DNA from: Acanthosoma haemorrhoidale
Taxonomy: Eukaryota; Arthropoda; Insecta; Hemiptera; Acanthosomatidae
Direction: 5' to 3'
NCBI GenBank assembly: GCA_930367205.1
Contig: OV884015.1
Coordinates: 2,232,001-2,296,000, forward strand
Length of the DNA stretch: 64,000 nt
The position numbers were made by a program, and so were the translations under genes. Numbering within the stretch: the stretch's first letter is position 1; every line of letters begins with the position of its first letter. The notes below the pieces were generated by a model. The model had not been told where the DNA came from. It made no database searches and saw only the letters and a program-made list of their open reading frames with translations. Shown one piece after another: positions 39,491 to 52,848 of the stretch.

Positions 39491-40596
39491 GATCTTTAAC
39501 GTTAGCTCTTGCCCTATTATGTTCTCCTGATACCAAAACAAAGAAAACATCTTTAAAAAGTCGAATATTAACAAAAATGCGTATTTCATAGCTAGTATGT
39601 TAGCTCCTGCCCCATTATGTTCTCCTGATACCTGAACAAGAAAATATCGTCAAAAAGTTGAATTTTTAAAAAAATGCGTATTTCTTAGCTAGTACGTTAG
39701 CTCCTGCCTTATTATGTACTCCTGATACCAAAACAAAGAAAATGTCATAAAAAAGTTAAATTTTTTTAAAAAAGAGTATTTTATAGCTGGTACGTTAGCT
39801 CCTGAACAATTCTGTTCTCCTGATACGAAATCAAGAAAAATATCGTCAAAAAGTCGAATTTTTAAAAAATGCGTATTTCATAGCTAGTACGTCAGCTCCT
39901 GCCCCATTATGTTCTCCTGATACGAAAACAACGAAAATATCGTCAAAAAGTCGAATTTTTATAAAAATGGGTATTTCATAGCTGGCACGTTAGCTCCTGC
40001 TCTTTTATGTTTTCCTGATACTAAATCAGGGAAAATATCGGCAAAAAGTCGAATTTTTCGAAAATGCGTATTTCATAGCTAGTACGTTAGCTCCTGCCCC
40101 ATCTTGTTCTCCTGATACCAAAACAAAGAAAATATCGTCTAAAATTCAAATTTTTACAAAAATGCGTTTTTTATAGCTGGTACGTTAGCTCCTACTCTAT
40201 TATGATCTCCTGATACGAAAACCAGGAAAATATCGTCAAAAAGTCGATTTTTTAAAAAATGCGTATTTCATAGCTAGTACGTCAGCTCCTGCCCCATTAT
40301 GTTCTCCTGATACCTAAACAAGAAAATATCGTCAAAAAGTTGAATTTTAAAAAAAAATGCGTATTTCTTAGCTAGTACGTTAGCTCCTGCCTTATTATGT
40401 TCTCCTGATACCAAAACAAAGAAAATGTCATCCAAAAGTTAAATTTTTTTAAAAAAGAGTATTTTATAGCTGGTACGTTAGCTTCTGAACAATTATGATT
40501 TCCTCATACCAAAACAAGAAAAATATCGTCAAAAAGTCGAATTTTAAAAAAATGCGTATTTTATAGCTGGTACAATAATTCCTGCCCTATTATGTT
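39491..40596 (+). repeat. Sat-B block B18, full class Y
   Basis: 1106 bp, third copy of B14/B16. Private changes ATTATGTACTCC (y3) and CTCCTACTCTATTATG (y8). Confidence 0.92.
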
Positions 40597-41955
40597 AATT
40601 CGTAGCTTTGATCATACGATCGTATCACGTAATATAATGAGTGCCAATGATACGGTACACTATCATATTCGACATCATTTGATGTTATATTCACTCGTGG
40701 CTTCAATCATACGATCGTATCACGTGATATAATGAGTGCCAATGATACGGTACACTATCATATTCGACATCATTTGATGTTATATTCACTCGTGGCTTCA
40801 ATCATACGATCGTATCACGTGATATAATGAGTGGCAATGATGCGGTACACTATCATATTCCACATCATTTGATGTTATGTTTACTCGTAACTTTAATCAT
40901 ACGATCGTATCACGTCATTGAATGAGTGCCAATGATATGGCACACAATCAAATTCGACATTATTTGGTGTTATATTCACTCGTAACTTGAATCAACCGAT
41001 CGTATCACGTGATACAATGAGTTCAAATGATATGGTACACAATCATATTTGACATCATTTGATGTTATGTTCACTCGTAACTTGAATCATACGATTGTAT
41101 CACGTGATACCATGAGTGCTAATGATTAGGCACACAATCATATTCGACATATTTTGATGTTATGTTCACGCGATACTTTAATTATACGATCATATCACGT
41201 GATTGAATGAGTGCCAATGATATGACACACAATCATATTCGACATCATTTGATGTTATATTCACTCGTAACTTGAATCATACGATTGTATCACGTGATAC
41301 AATGAGTGCTAATAATACAGCACACAATCATATTCGACATCATTTGATGTTATATTCACTCGTAACTTGAATCATACGACCGTATCACGTGATTGAATGA
41401 ATGCCAATGATATGGCACACAATTATATTCGACATCATTTGATGTTATATTCACTGGTACCATGAATCACACGATCGTATCACGTGATACCATGAGTGCT
41501 AATGATACAGCACACAATCATATTCGACATTATTTGATGTTATATTCACTCGTAACTTGAATCACACGATCGTATCACGTGATACAATGAGTTCAAATGA
41601 TACGGTACACAATCATATTTGACATCATTTGATGTTATATCCATCCCAAACTTTAATCATACGATCGTATCACGTGATTGAATGAATGCCAATGATATGG
41701 CACACAATCATATTCGACATCATTTGATGTTATATTCACTGGTACCATGAATCATATGATCGTATCACGTGATACCATGAGTGTTATTGATACAGCACAC
41801 AATCATATTCAAAATCATTTGATGTTATCTTCACTCGTAACTTTCATCATACGATCGTATCACGTGATACAATAAGTGCAAATGATACGGCACACTATCA
41901 TATTTGACATCATTTGATGTCATATTCACTCGTAACTTTATTCATACGATCGTAT
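40597..41955 (+). repeat. Sat-A block A19
   Basis: 1359 bp = 14 x 95 + 29. Class Y-linked start with two CTCGTGGCTTC monomers. Same length and order as A20; both carry CACGCGATACTTTAATT, a shared private change. Confidence 0.92.
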
Positions 41956-42868
41956 GATCTTTAACGTTAGCTCTTGCCCTATTATGTTCTCCTGATACCA
42001 AAACAAAGAAAACATCTTTAAAAAGTCGAATTTTAACAAAAATGCGTATTTCATAGCTTGTACGTTAGCACCTGCCCCATTATGTTCTCCTGATACCAAA
42101 ACAAGAAAAATATCGTCAAAAAGTCGAATTTTTAAAAAATGCGTATTTCATAGCTAGTACGTCAGCTCCTGCCCCATTATGTTCTCCTGATACGAAAACA
42201 AGAAAAATTTCGTCAAAAAGTCGAATTTTTACAAAAATGCGTATTTAGAGCTAGTACGTTAGCTCCTGTCCCGTTATGTTCTCCTGATACCAAAACAAAA
42301 AAAATTGTCGTTCAAAAGTCAAATTTTTACAAAAATGCGTATTTCATAGCTAGTACGTTAGCTCCTGCCCCATCTTGTTCTCCTGATACCAAAACAAAGA
42401 AAATATCGTCTAAAATTCAAATTTTTACAAAAATGCGTTTTTTATAGCTGGTACGTTAGCTCCTACCCTATTATGATCTCCTGATACGAAAACCAGGAAA
42501 ATATCGTCAAAAAGTCGATTTTTTAAAAAATGCGTATTTCATAGCTAGTACGTCAGCTCCTGCCCCATTATGTTCTCCTGATACCTAAACAAGAAAATAT
42601 CGTCAAAAAGTTGAATTTTAAAAAAAAAATGCGTATTTCTTAGCTAGTACGTTAGCTCCTGCCTTATTATGTTCTCCTGATACCAAAACAAAGAAAATGT
42701 CATCCAAAAGTTAAATTTTTTTAAAAAAGAGTATTTTATAGCTGGTACGTTAGCTTCTGAACAATTATGATTTCCTCATACCAAAACAAGAAAAATATCG
42801 TCAAAAAGTCGAATTTTAAAAAAATGCGTATTTTATAGCTGGTACAATAATTCCTGCCCTATTATGTT
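41956..42868 (+). repeat. Sat-B block B19, X/Y recombinant (9 monomers)
   Basis: Starts as class X (GAATTTTAAC, x1-x4) and ends as class Y (y7-y11, TTAATT). x4 features (TTGTCGTTCAAAAGTC) are followed by y7 features (CCATCTTG, GTCTAAAATTC). The switch lies in the 20 bp shared by both classes at 42332-42351. This is the one block with an intact start whose start and end classes disagree. Confidence 0.9.
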
Positions 42869-44227
42869 AATTCGTAGCTTTGATCATACGATCGTATCAC
42901 GTAATATAATGAGTGCCAATGATACGGTACACTATCATATTCGACATCATTTGATGTTATATTCACTCGTGGCTTCAATCATACGATCGTATCACGTGAT
43001 ATAATGAGTGCCAATGATACGGTACACTATCATATTCGACATCATTTGATGTTATATTCACTCGTGGCTTCAATCATACGATCGTATCACGTGATATAAT
43101 GAGTGGCAATGATGCGGTACACTATCATAATCCACATCATTTGATGTTATGTTTACTCGTAACTTTAATCATACGATCGTATCACGTCATTGAATGAGTG
43201 CCAATGATATGGCACACAATCAAATTCGACATTATTTGGTGTTATATTCACTCGTAACTTGAATCAACCGATCGTATCACGTGATACAATGAGTTCAAAT
43301 GATATGGTACACAATCATATTTGACATCATTTGATGTTATGTTCACTCGTAACTTGAATCATACGATTGTATCACGTGATACCATGAGTGCTAATGATTA
43401 GGCACACAATCATATTCGACATATTTTGATGTTATGTTCACGCGATACTTTAATTATACGATCATATCACGTGATTGAATGAGTGCCAATGATATGACAC
43501 ACAATCATATTCGACATCATTTGATGTTATATTCACTCGTAACTTGAATCATACGATTGTATCACGTGATACAATGAGTGCTAATAATACAGCACACAAT
43601 CATATTCGACATCATTTGATGTTATATTCACTCGTAACTTGAATCATACGACCGTATCACGTGATTCAATGAATGCCAATGATATGGCACACAATTATAT
43701 TCGACATCATTTGATGTTATATTCACTGGTACCATGAATCACACGATCGTATCACGTGATACCATGAGTGCTAATGATACAGCACACAATCTTATTCGAC
43801 ATTATTTGATGTTATATTCACTCGTAACTTGAATCACACGATCGTATCACGTGATACAATGAGTTCAAATGATACGGTACACAATCATATTTGACATTAT
43901 TTGATGTTATATCCATCCCAAACTTTAATCATACGATCGTATCACGTGATTGAATGAATGCCAATGATATGGCACACAATCATATTCGACATCATTTGAT
44001 GTTATATTCACTGGTACCATGAATCATATGATCGTATCACGTGATACCATGAGTGTTATTGATACAGCACACAATCATATTCAAAATCATTTGATGTTAT
44101 CTTCACTCGTAACTTTCATCATACGATCGTATCACGTGATACAATAAGTGCAAATGATACGGCACACTATCATATTTGACATCATTTGATGTCATATTCA
44201 CTCGTAACTTTATTCATACGATCGTAT
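42869..44227 (+). repeat. Sat-A block A20
   Basis: 1359 bp, tandem paralogue of A19 across B19 (offset 2272 bp). Private changes: CATAATCCACATC, GATTCAATGAATG, TTTGACATTATTTG. Confidence 0.92.
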
Positions 44228-45527
44228 GATCTTTAACGTTAGCTCTTGCCCTATTATGTTCTCCTGATACCAAAACAAAGAAAACATCTTTAAAAAGTCG
44301 AATTTTAACAAAAATGCGTATTTCATAGCTTGTACGTTAGCACCTGCCCCATTATGTTCTCCTGATACCAAAACAAGAAAAATATCGTCAAAAAGTCGAA
44401 TTTTTAAAAAATGCGTATTTCATAGCTAGTACGTCAGCTCCTGCCCCATTATGTTCTCCTGATACGAAAACAAGAAAAATTTCGTCAAAAAGTCGAATTT
44501 TTACAAAAATGCGTATTTAGAGCTAGTACGTTAGCTCCTGTCCCGTTATGTTCTCCTGATACCAAAACAAAAAAAATTGTCGTTCAAAAGTCAAATTTTT
44601 ACAAAAATGCGTATTTCATAGCTGGTACGTTAGCTCCTGCCCTATTATGTTCTCCTGATACGAAAACGAGAAAAATATCGTCAAAAAGTTGAATTTTTCA
44701 AAAATGCGTATTTCATAGCTAGTACGTTAGCTCCTGCCCCATCATGTTCTCCTGATACTAAAACGAGGAAAAGATCGTCAAAAAGTTGAATTTTTAAAAA
44801 ATGCGTATTTCATAGCTAGTACGTCAGCTTCTGCCGCATCATGTTCTCCTGATACTAAAACCAGGAAAATATCGTCAAAAAGTCGAATTTTTAAAAAATG
44901 CTTATTTCATAGCTAGTACGTCAGCTCCTGCCCCATTATGTTCTCCTGATACGAAAACAACAAAAATATCGTCAAAAAGTCGAATTTTTAAAAAAATGGG
45001 TATTTCATAGCTGGCACGTTAGCTCCTGCTCTTTTATGTTCTCCTGATACTAAATCAAGGAAAATATCGTCAAAAAGTCGAATTTTTCGAAAATGCGTAT
45101 TTCATAGCTAGTACGTTAGCTCCTGCCCCATCATGTTCTCCTGATACGAAAACCAGGAAAATATCGTCAAAAAGTCGATTTTTTAAAAAATGCGTATTTC
45201 ATAGCTAGTACGTCAGCTCCTGCCCCATTATGTTCTCCTGATACCTAAACAACAAAATATCGTCAAAAAGTTGAATTTTTAAAAAAAATGCGTATTTCTT
45301 AGCTAGTACGTTAGCTCCTGCCTTATTATGTTCTCCTGATACCAAAACAAAGAAAATGTCATCAAAAAGTTAAATTTTTTTAAAAAAGAGTATTTTATAG
45401 CTGGTACGTTAGCTTCTGAACAATTATGATTTCCTCATACCAAAACAAGAAAAATATCGTCAAAAAGTCGAATTTTAAAAAAATGCGTATTTTATAGCTG
45501 GTACAATAATTCCTGCCCTATTATGTT
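44228..45527 (+). repeat. Sat-B block B20, full class X
   Basis: 1300 bp, 13 monomers plus partial end, same order as B11 and B12. Its first four monomers match B19. Confidence 0.92.
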
Positions 45528-46411
45528 AACTCGTAGCTTTGATCATACGATCGTATCACGTAATATAATGAGTGCTAATGATACATTATACAATCATATT
45601 CGACATCATTTGATGTTATGTTCACGCGAAACTTTAATCATACAATCATATCACGTGATTGAATGAGTGCCAATGATATAGTACACTATCATATTCGACA
45701 TCATTTGATGTTATGTTCACCCGAAACTTCAATCAATCGATCGTATCACGTGATTGAATGAGTGCCAATGATATGACACACAATCATATTCGACATCATT
45801 TGATGTTATATTCACTCGTAACTTGAATCATACGATTGTAACACGTGATACAATGAGTTCAAATGATACGGTACACAATCATATTCCACCTCATTTGATG
45901 TTATGTTTACTCGTAACTTGAATCATACGATTGTAACACGTGATACAATGAGTTCAAATGATACGGTACACAATCATATTCCACATCATTTGATGTTATG
46001 TTTACTCGTAACTTTAATCATACGATCGTATCACGTGATTGAATGAGTGCCAATGATATGGCACACAATCATATTCCACATCATTTGATGTTATGTTTAC
46101 TCGTAACTTTAATCATACGATCGTATCACGTGATTGAATGAGTGCCAATGATATGGCACACAATCAAATTCGACATTATTTGGTGTTATATTCACTCGTA
46201 ACTTGAATCACACGATCGTATCACGTGATACAATGAGTTCAAATGATACGGTACACAATCATATTCGACATCATTTGATGTTATGTTCACTCGTAACTTG
46301 AATCATACGATCGTATCACGTGATACAATAAGTGCAAATGATACGGCACACTATCATATTTGACATCATTTGATGTCATATTCACTCGTAACTTTATTCA
46401 TACGATCGTAT
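45528..46411 (+). repeat. Sat-A block A21
   Basis: 884 bp = 9 x 95 + 29. Class X-linked start. Like A10 but lacking the GTGATAATGATTAGG and following monomers. Private CCACCTCATTTGATG. Confidence 0.92.
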
Positions 46412-47517
46412 GATCTTTAACGTTAGCTCTTGCCCTATTATGTTCTCCTGATACCAAAACAAAGAAAACATCTTTAAAAAGTCGAATATTAACAAAAATG
46501 CGTATTTCATAGCTAGTATGTTAGCTCCTGCCCCATTATGTTCTCCTGATACCTGAACAAGAAAATATCGTCAAAAAGTTGAATTTTTAAAAAAATGCGT
46601 ATTTCTTAGCTAGTACGTTAGCTCCTGCCTTATTATGTTCTCCTGATACCAGAACAAAGAAAATGTCATAAAAAAGTTAAATTTTTTTAAAAAAGAGTAT
46701 TTTATAGCTGGTACGTTAGCTCCTGAACAATTCTGTTCTCCTGATACGAAATCAAGAAAAATATCGTCAAAAAGTCGAATTTTTAAAAAATGCGTATTTC
46801 ATAGCTAGTACGTCAGCTCCTGCCCCATTATGTTCTCCTGATACGAAAACAACGAAAATATCGTCAAAAAGTCGAATTTTTATAAAAATGGGTATTTCAT
46901 AGCTGGCACGTTAGCTCCTGCTCTTTTATGTTCTCCTGATACTAAATCAGGGAAAATATCGTCAAAAAGTCGAATTTTTCGAAAATGCGTATTTCATAGC
47001 TAGTACGTTAGCTCCTGCCCCATCTTGTTCTCCTGATACCAAAACAAAGAAAATATCGTCTAAAATTCAAATTTTTACAAAAATGCATTTTTTATAGCTG
47101 GTACGTTAGCTCCTACCCTATTATGATCTCCTGATACGAAAACCAGAAAAATATCGTCAAAAACTCGATTTTTTAAAAAATGCGTATTTCATAGCTAGTA
47201 CGTCAGCTCCTGCCCCATTATGTTCTCCTGATACCTAAACAAGAAAATATCGTCAAAAAGTTGAATTTTTAAAAAAAATGCGTATTTCTTAGCTAGTACG
47301 TTAGCTCCTGCCTTATTATGTTCTCCTGATACCAAAACAAAGAAAATGTCATCCAAAAGTTAAATTTTTTTAAAAAAGAGTATTTTATAGCTGGTACGTT
47401 AGCTTCTGAACAATTATGATTTCCTCATACCAAAACAAGAAAAATGTCGTCAAAAAGTCGAATTTTAAAAAAATGCGTATTTTATAGCTGGTACAATAAT
47501 TCCTGCCCTATTATGTT
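46412..47517 (+). repeat. Sat-B block B21, full class Y
   Basis: 1106 bp, 11 monomers. Shares GAAAAATGTCGTC in y11 with the downstream B22-B25, so it is likely close to the parent of the shorter 921-bp blocks. Confidence 0.92.
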
Positions 47518-48897
47518 AATTCGTAGCTTTGATCATACGATCGTATCACGTAATATAATGAGTGCCAATGATACGGTACACTATCATATTCGACATCATT
47601 TGATGTTATATTCACTCGTGGCTTCAATCATACGATCGTATCACGTGATATAATGAGTGGCAATGATGCGGTACACTATCATATTCCACATCATTTGATG
47701 TTATGTTTACTCGTAACTTTAATCATACGATCGTATCACGTGATTGAATGAGTGCCAATGATATGGCACACAATCAAATTCGACATTATTTGGTGTTATG
47801 TTCACTCGTAACTTGAATCATACGATCGTATCACGTGATACAATGAGTGCTAATGATACAGCACACAATCATATTCGACATCATTTGATGTTATATTCAC
47901 TCGTTACTTGAATCATACGACCGTATCACGTGATTGAATGAATGCCAATGATATGGCACACAATCATATTCGACATCATTTGATGTTATATTCACTGGTA
48001 CCATGAATCATACGATCGTATCACGTGATACCATGAGTGCTAATGATACAGCACACAATCTTATTCGACATTATTTGATGTTATATTCACTCGTAACTTG
48101 AATCACACGATCGTATCACGTGATACAATGAGTTCAAATGATACGGTACACAATCATATTTGACATCATTTGATGTTATGTTCACTCGTAACTTGAATCA
48201 TACGATTGTATCACGTGATACAATGAGTGCTAATGATACAGCACACAATCATATTCGACATCATTTGATGTTATATTCACTCGTAACTTTAATCATACGA
48301 TCGTATCACGTGATTGAATAAGTGCTAATGATATGGCACACAATCATATTCGACATCATCTGATGTTATGTTCACGCGAAACTTTAATTATACGATTGTA
48401 TCACGTGATAAAATGAGTGCTAATGATTAAGCACACTATCTTATTCGACATCATTTGATGTTATATTCACTCGTAACTTTAATCATACGATCATATCACG
48501 TGATAGAATGAGTGCCAATGATACAGCACACAATTATATTCGACATCATTCATGTTGTATTCATTCGTAACTTAAATCATACGATCGTATCACGTGATAC
48601 AATACGTTCAAATGATGCGGTACACAATCATATTCGACATCATTTGATGTTATATTTACTCGTAACTTTTCTCATACGATCGTATCACGTGAAACAATGA
48701 GTGCTAATGATACATTATACAATCATATTCAACATCATTTGATGTTATCTTCACTCGTAACTTTCATCATACGATCGTATCACGTGATACAATGAGTGCC
48801 AATGATACGGTACACTATCATATTCGACATCATTTGATGTTATATTCACTCTTGGCTTCAATCATACGATCGTATCACGTAATATAATGAGAGGCAA

Positions 48898-48979
48898 TGA
48901 TGCGGTACACTATCATAATCGACATCATCTGATGTTATTGATACGGTATACCAGCATGGTTGACATCATTTAATGTTAT
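48898..48979 (+). repeat. 41-bp duplication variant, HOR copy 1 (a)
   Basis: Two 41-bp halves (48898-48938, 48939-48979). Preceded by CACGTAATATAATGAGAGGC, which disrupts the palindrome. Confidence 0.88.
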
Positions 48980-49128
48980 ATTCACTCGTAAGTTTAATCA
49001 TACGATCGTATCACGTGATACAATGAGTGTTAATGATACATTATACAATCATATTCAACATCATTTGATGTTATCTTCACTCGTAACTTTCATCATACGA
49101 TCGTATCACGTGATACAATGAGTGCCAA

Positions 49129-49210
49129 TGATACGGTACACTATCATAATCGAAATCATCTGATGTTATTGATACGGTATACCAGCATGGTTGACATCAT
49201 TTGATGTTAT
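49129..49210 (+). repeat. 41-bp duplication variant, HOR copy 1 (b)
   Basis: 231 bp after (a). Carries GAAATCATCTG. The second half ends CATTTGATG rather than the usual CATTTAATG. Confidence 0.88.
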
Positions 49211-49716
49211 ATTCACTGGTACCATGAATCATACGATCGTATCACGTGATACCATGAGTGCTAATGATACAGCACACAATCTTATTCGACATTATTTGAT
49301 GTTATATTCACTCGTAACTTGAATCACACGATCGTATCACGTGATACAATGAGTTCAAATGATACGGTACACAATCATATTTGACATCATTTGATGTTAT
49401 GTTCACTCGTAACTTGAATCATACGATTGTATCACGTGATACAATGAGTGCTAATGATACAGCACACAATCATATTCGACATCATTTGATGTTATATTCA
49501 CTCGTAACTTTAATCATACGATCGTATCACGTGATTGAATAAGTGCTAATGATATGGCACACAATCATATTCGACATCATCTGATGTTATATTCACTCGT
49601 AACTTGAATCATACGATCATATCACGTGATAGAATGAGTGCCAATGATACAGCACACAATTATATTCGACATCATTCATGTTGTATTCATTCGTAACTTA
49701 AATCATACGATCGTAT

Positions 49717-49736
49717 CACGTATCGTATTTCATAGC
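49717..49736 (+). other. Aberrant A-to-B junction CACGTATCGTATTTCATAG
   Basis: Sat-A stops inside the CACGTG core and Sat-B begins at the CGTATTTCATAGC segment, skipping most of y1. CGTAT is present in both parents at the break. Identical at 52843, 55967 and 57967, so one event was fixed in the 3126-bp HOR. The standard GATCTTTAACG border is absent here. Confidence 0.85.
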
Positions 49737-50643
49737 TAGTATGTTAGCTCCTGCCCCATTATGTTCTCCTGATACCTGAACAAGAACATATCGTCAAAAA
49801 GTTGAATTTTTAAAAAAATGCGTATTTCTTAGCTAGTACGTTAGCTCCTGCCTTATTATGTTCTCCTGATACCAAAACAAAGAAAATGTCATAAAAAAGT
49901 TAAATTTTTATAAAAAAAAGTATTTTATAGCTGGTACGTTAGCTCCTGCCCCATTATGTTCTCCTGATACGAAAACAACGAAAATATCGTCAAAAAGTCG
50001 AATTTTTATAAAAATGGGTATTTCATAGCTGGCACGTTAGCTCCTGCTCTTTTATGTTCTCCTGATACTAAATCAGGGAAAATATCGTCAAAAAGTCGAA
50101 TTTTTCGAAAATGCGTATTTCATAGCTAGTACGTTAGCTCCTGCCCCATCTTGTTCTCCTGATACCAAAACAAAGAAAATATCGTCTAAAATTCAAATTT
50201 TTACAAAAATGCATTTTTTATAGCTGGTACGTTAGCTCCTACCCTATTATGATCTCCTGATACGAAAACCAGGAAAATATCGTCAAAAAGTCGATTTTTT
50301 AAAAAATGCGTATTTCATAGCTAGTACGTCAGCTCCTGCCCCATTATGTTCTCCTGATACCTAAACAAGAAAATATCGTCAAAAAGTTGAATTTTTAAAA
50401 AAAATGCGTATTTCTTAGCTAGTACGTTAGCTCCTGCCTTATTATGTTCTCCTGATACCAAAACAAAGAAAATGTCATCCAAAAGTTAAATTTTTTTAAA
50501 AAAGAGTATTTTATAGCTGGTACGTTAGCTTCTGAACAATTATGATTTCCTCATACCAAAACAAGAAAAATGTCGTCAAAAAGTCGAATTTTAAAAAAAT
50601 GCGTATTTTATAGCTGGTACAATAATTCCTGCCCTATTATGTT
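49723..50643 (+). repeat. Sat-B block B22, truncated class Y (921 bp)
   Basis: y1 tail, y2 (with GAACAAGAACATATCG), y3 (TTTTTATAAAAAAAAG), y5-y11, partial end TTAATT; y4 is missing. The same structure occurs in B23-B25. Confidence 0.9.
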
Positions 50644-52023
50644 AATTCGTAGCTTTGATCATACGATCGTATCACGTAATATAATGAGTGCCAATGATAC
50701 GGTACACTATCATATTCGACATCATTTGATGTTATATTCACTCGTGGCTTCAATCATACGATCGTATCACGTGATATAATGAGTGGCAATGATGCGGTAC
50801 ACTATCATATTCCACATCATTTGATGTTATGTTTACTCGTAACTTTAATCATACGATCGTATCACGTGATTGAATGAGTGCCAATGATATGGCACACAAT
50901 CAAATTCGACATTATTTGGTGTTATGTTCACTCGTAACTTGAATCATACGATTGTATCACGTGATACAATGAGTGCTAATAATACAGCACACAATCATAT
51001 TCGACATCATTTGATGTTATATTCACTCGTTACTTGAATCATACGACCGTATCACGTGATTGAATGAATGCCAATGATATGGCACACAATCATATTCGAC
51101 ATCATTTGATGTTATATTCACTGGTACCATGAATCATACGATCGTATCACGTGATACCATGAGTGCTAATGATACAGCACACAATCTTATTCGACATTAT
51201 TTGATGTTATATTCACTCGTAACTTGAATCACACGATCGTATCACGTGATACAATGAGTTCAAATGATACGGTACACAATCATATTTGACATCATTTGAT
51301 GTTATGTTCACTCGTAACTTGAATCATACGATCGTATCACGTGATACAATGAGTGCTAATGATACAGCACACAATCATATTCGACATCATTTGATGTTAT
51401 ATTCACTCGTAACTTTAATCATACGATCGTATCACGTGATTGAATAAGTGCTAATGATATGGCACACAATCATATTCGACATCATCTGATGTTATGTTCA
51501 CGCGAAACTTTAATTATACGATTGTATCACGTGATAAAATGAGTGCTAATGATTAAGCACACTATCTTATTCGACATCATTTGATGTTATATTCACTCGT
51601 AACTTTAATCATACGATCATATCACGTGATAGAATGAGTGCCAATGATACAGCACACAATTATATTCGACATCATTCATGTTGTATTCATTCGTAACTTA
51701 AATCATACGATCGTATCACGTGATACAATACGTTCAAATGATGCGGTACACAATCATATTCGACATCATTTGATGTTATATTTACTCGTAACTTTTCTCA
51801 TACGATCGTATCACGTGAAACAATGAGTGCTAATGATACATTATACAATCATATTCAACATCATTTGATGTTATCTTCACTCGTAACTTTCATCATACGA
51901 TCGTATCACGTGATACAATGAGTGCCAATGATACGGTACACTATCATATTCGACATCATTTGATGTTATATTCACTCTTGGCTTCAATCATACGATCGTA
52001 TCACGTAATATAATGAGAGGCAA

Positions 52024-52105
52024 TGATGCGGTACACTATCATAATCGACATCATCTGATGTTATTGATACGGTATACCAGCATGGTTGACATCATTTAAT
52101 GTTAT
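52024..52105 (+). repeat. 41-bp duplication variant, HOR copy 2 (a)
   Basis: Exactly 3126 bp from the variant at 48898. Confidence 0.88.
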
Positions 52106-52254
52106 ATTCACTCGTAAGTTTAATCATACGATCGTATCACGTGATACAATGAGTGTTAATGATACATTATACAATCATATTCAACATCATTTGATGTTAT
52201 CTTCACTCGTAACTTTCATCATACGATCGTATCACGTGATACAATGAGTGCCAA

Positions 52255-52336
52255 TGATACGGTACACTATCATAATCGAAATCATCTGATGTTATTGATA
52301 CGGTATACCAGCATGGTTGACATCATTTGATGTTAT
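52255..52336 (+). repeat. 41-bp duplication variant, HOR copy 2 (b)
   Basis: Exactly 3126 bp from the variant at 49129, with the same GAAATC and CATTTGATG variants. Confidence 0.88.
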
Positions 52337-52848
52337 ATTCACTGGTACCATGAATCATACGATCGTATCACGTGATACCATGAGTGCTAATGATACAGCA
52401 CACAATCTTATTCGACATTATTTGATGTTATATTCACTCGTAACTTGAATCACACGATCGTATCACGTGATACAATGAGTTCAAATGATACGGTACACAA
52501 TCATATTTGACATCATTTGATGTTATGTTCACTCGTAACTTGAATCATACGATTGTATCACGTGATACAATGAGTGCTAATGATACAGCACACAATCATA
52601 TTCGACATCATTTGATGTTATATTCACTCGTAACTTTAATCATACGATCGTATCACGTGATTGAATAAGTGCTAATGATATGGCACACAATCATATTCGA
52701 CATCATCTGATGTTATATTCACTCGTAACTTGAATCATACGATCATATCACGTGATAGAATGAGTGCCAATGATACAGCACACAATTATATTCGACATCA
52801 TTCATGTTGTATTCATTCGTAACTTAAATCATACGATCGTATCACGTA

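Larger units (their letters stand above)
30659..40596 (+). repeat. 4034-bp four-block HOR, about 2.5 copies
   Basis: Copy 1, 30659-34692 (A14-B14-A15-B15, 4034 bp). Copy 2, 34693-38511 (A16-B16-A17-B17, 3819 bp). Half copy, 38512-40596 (A18-B18). The repeat unit carries one class Y and one class X block with two Sat-A blocks. Copy 2 has a longer second Sat-A block (+760 bp = 8 x 95) and a collapsed class X block (-975 bp, about ten monomers), which accounts for the 215-bp difference. Confidence 0.88.
47518..49722 (+). repeat. Sat-A block A22 (HOR copy 1)
   Basis: 2205 bp = 22 x 95 + 35 + 82 (two 41-bp insertions) - 2 (two 1-bp deletions in the CATCATTCATGTTG monomers). It ends at CGATCGTATCACGTA, 6 bp beyond the standard border. 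Confidence 0.92.
50644..52848 (+). repeat. Sat-A block A23 (HOR copy 2)
   Basis: 2205 bp. Differs from A22 by few substitutions, for example GATTGTATC and GCTAATAATACAGC near 50950-50990. Confidence 0.92.

Noticed and set aside
47444..47653. 69-codon frames at 47444, 50570, 53696, 56820 and 58820, and 62-codon frames about 1.07 kb further on
   Set aside because: Exact HOR copies of repeat sequence. Sequence identity reflects recent duplication at the DNA level, not protein conservation.
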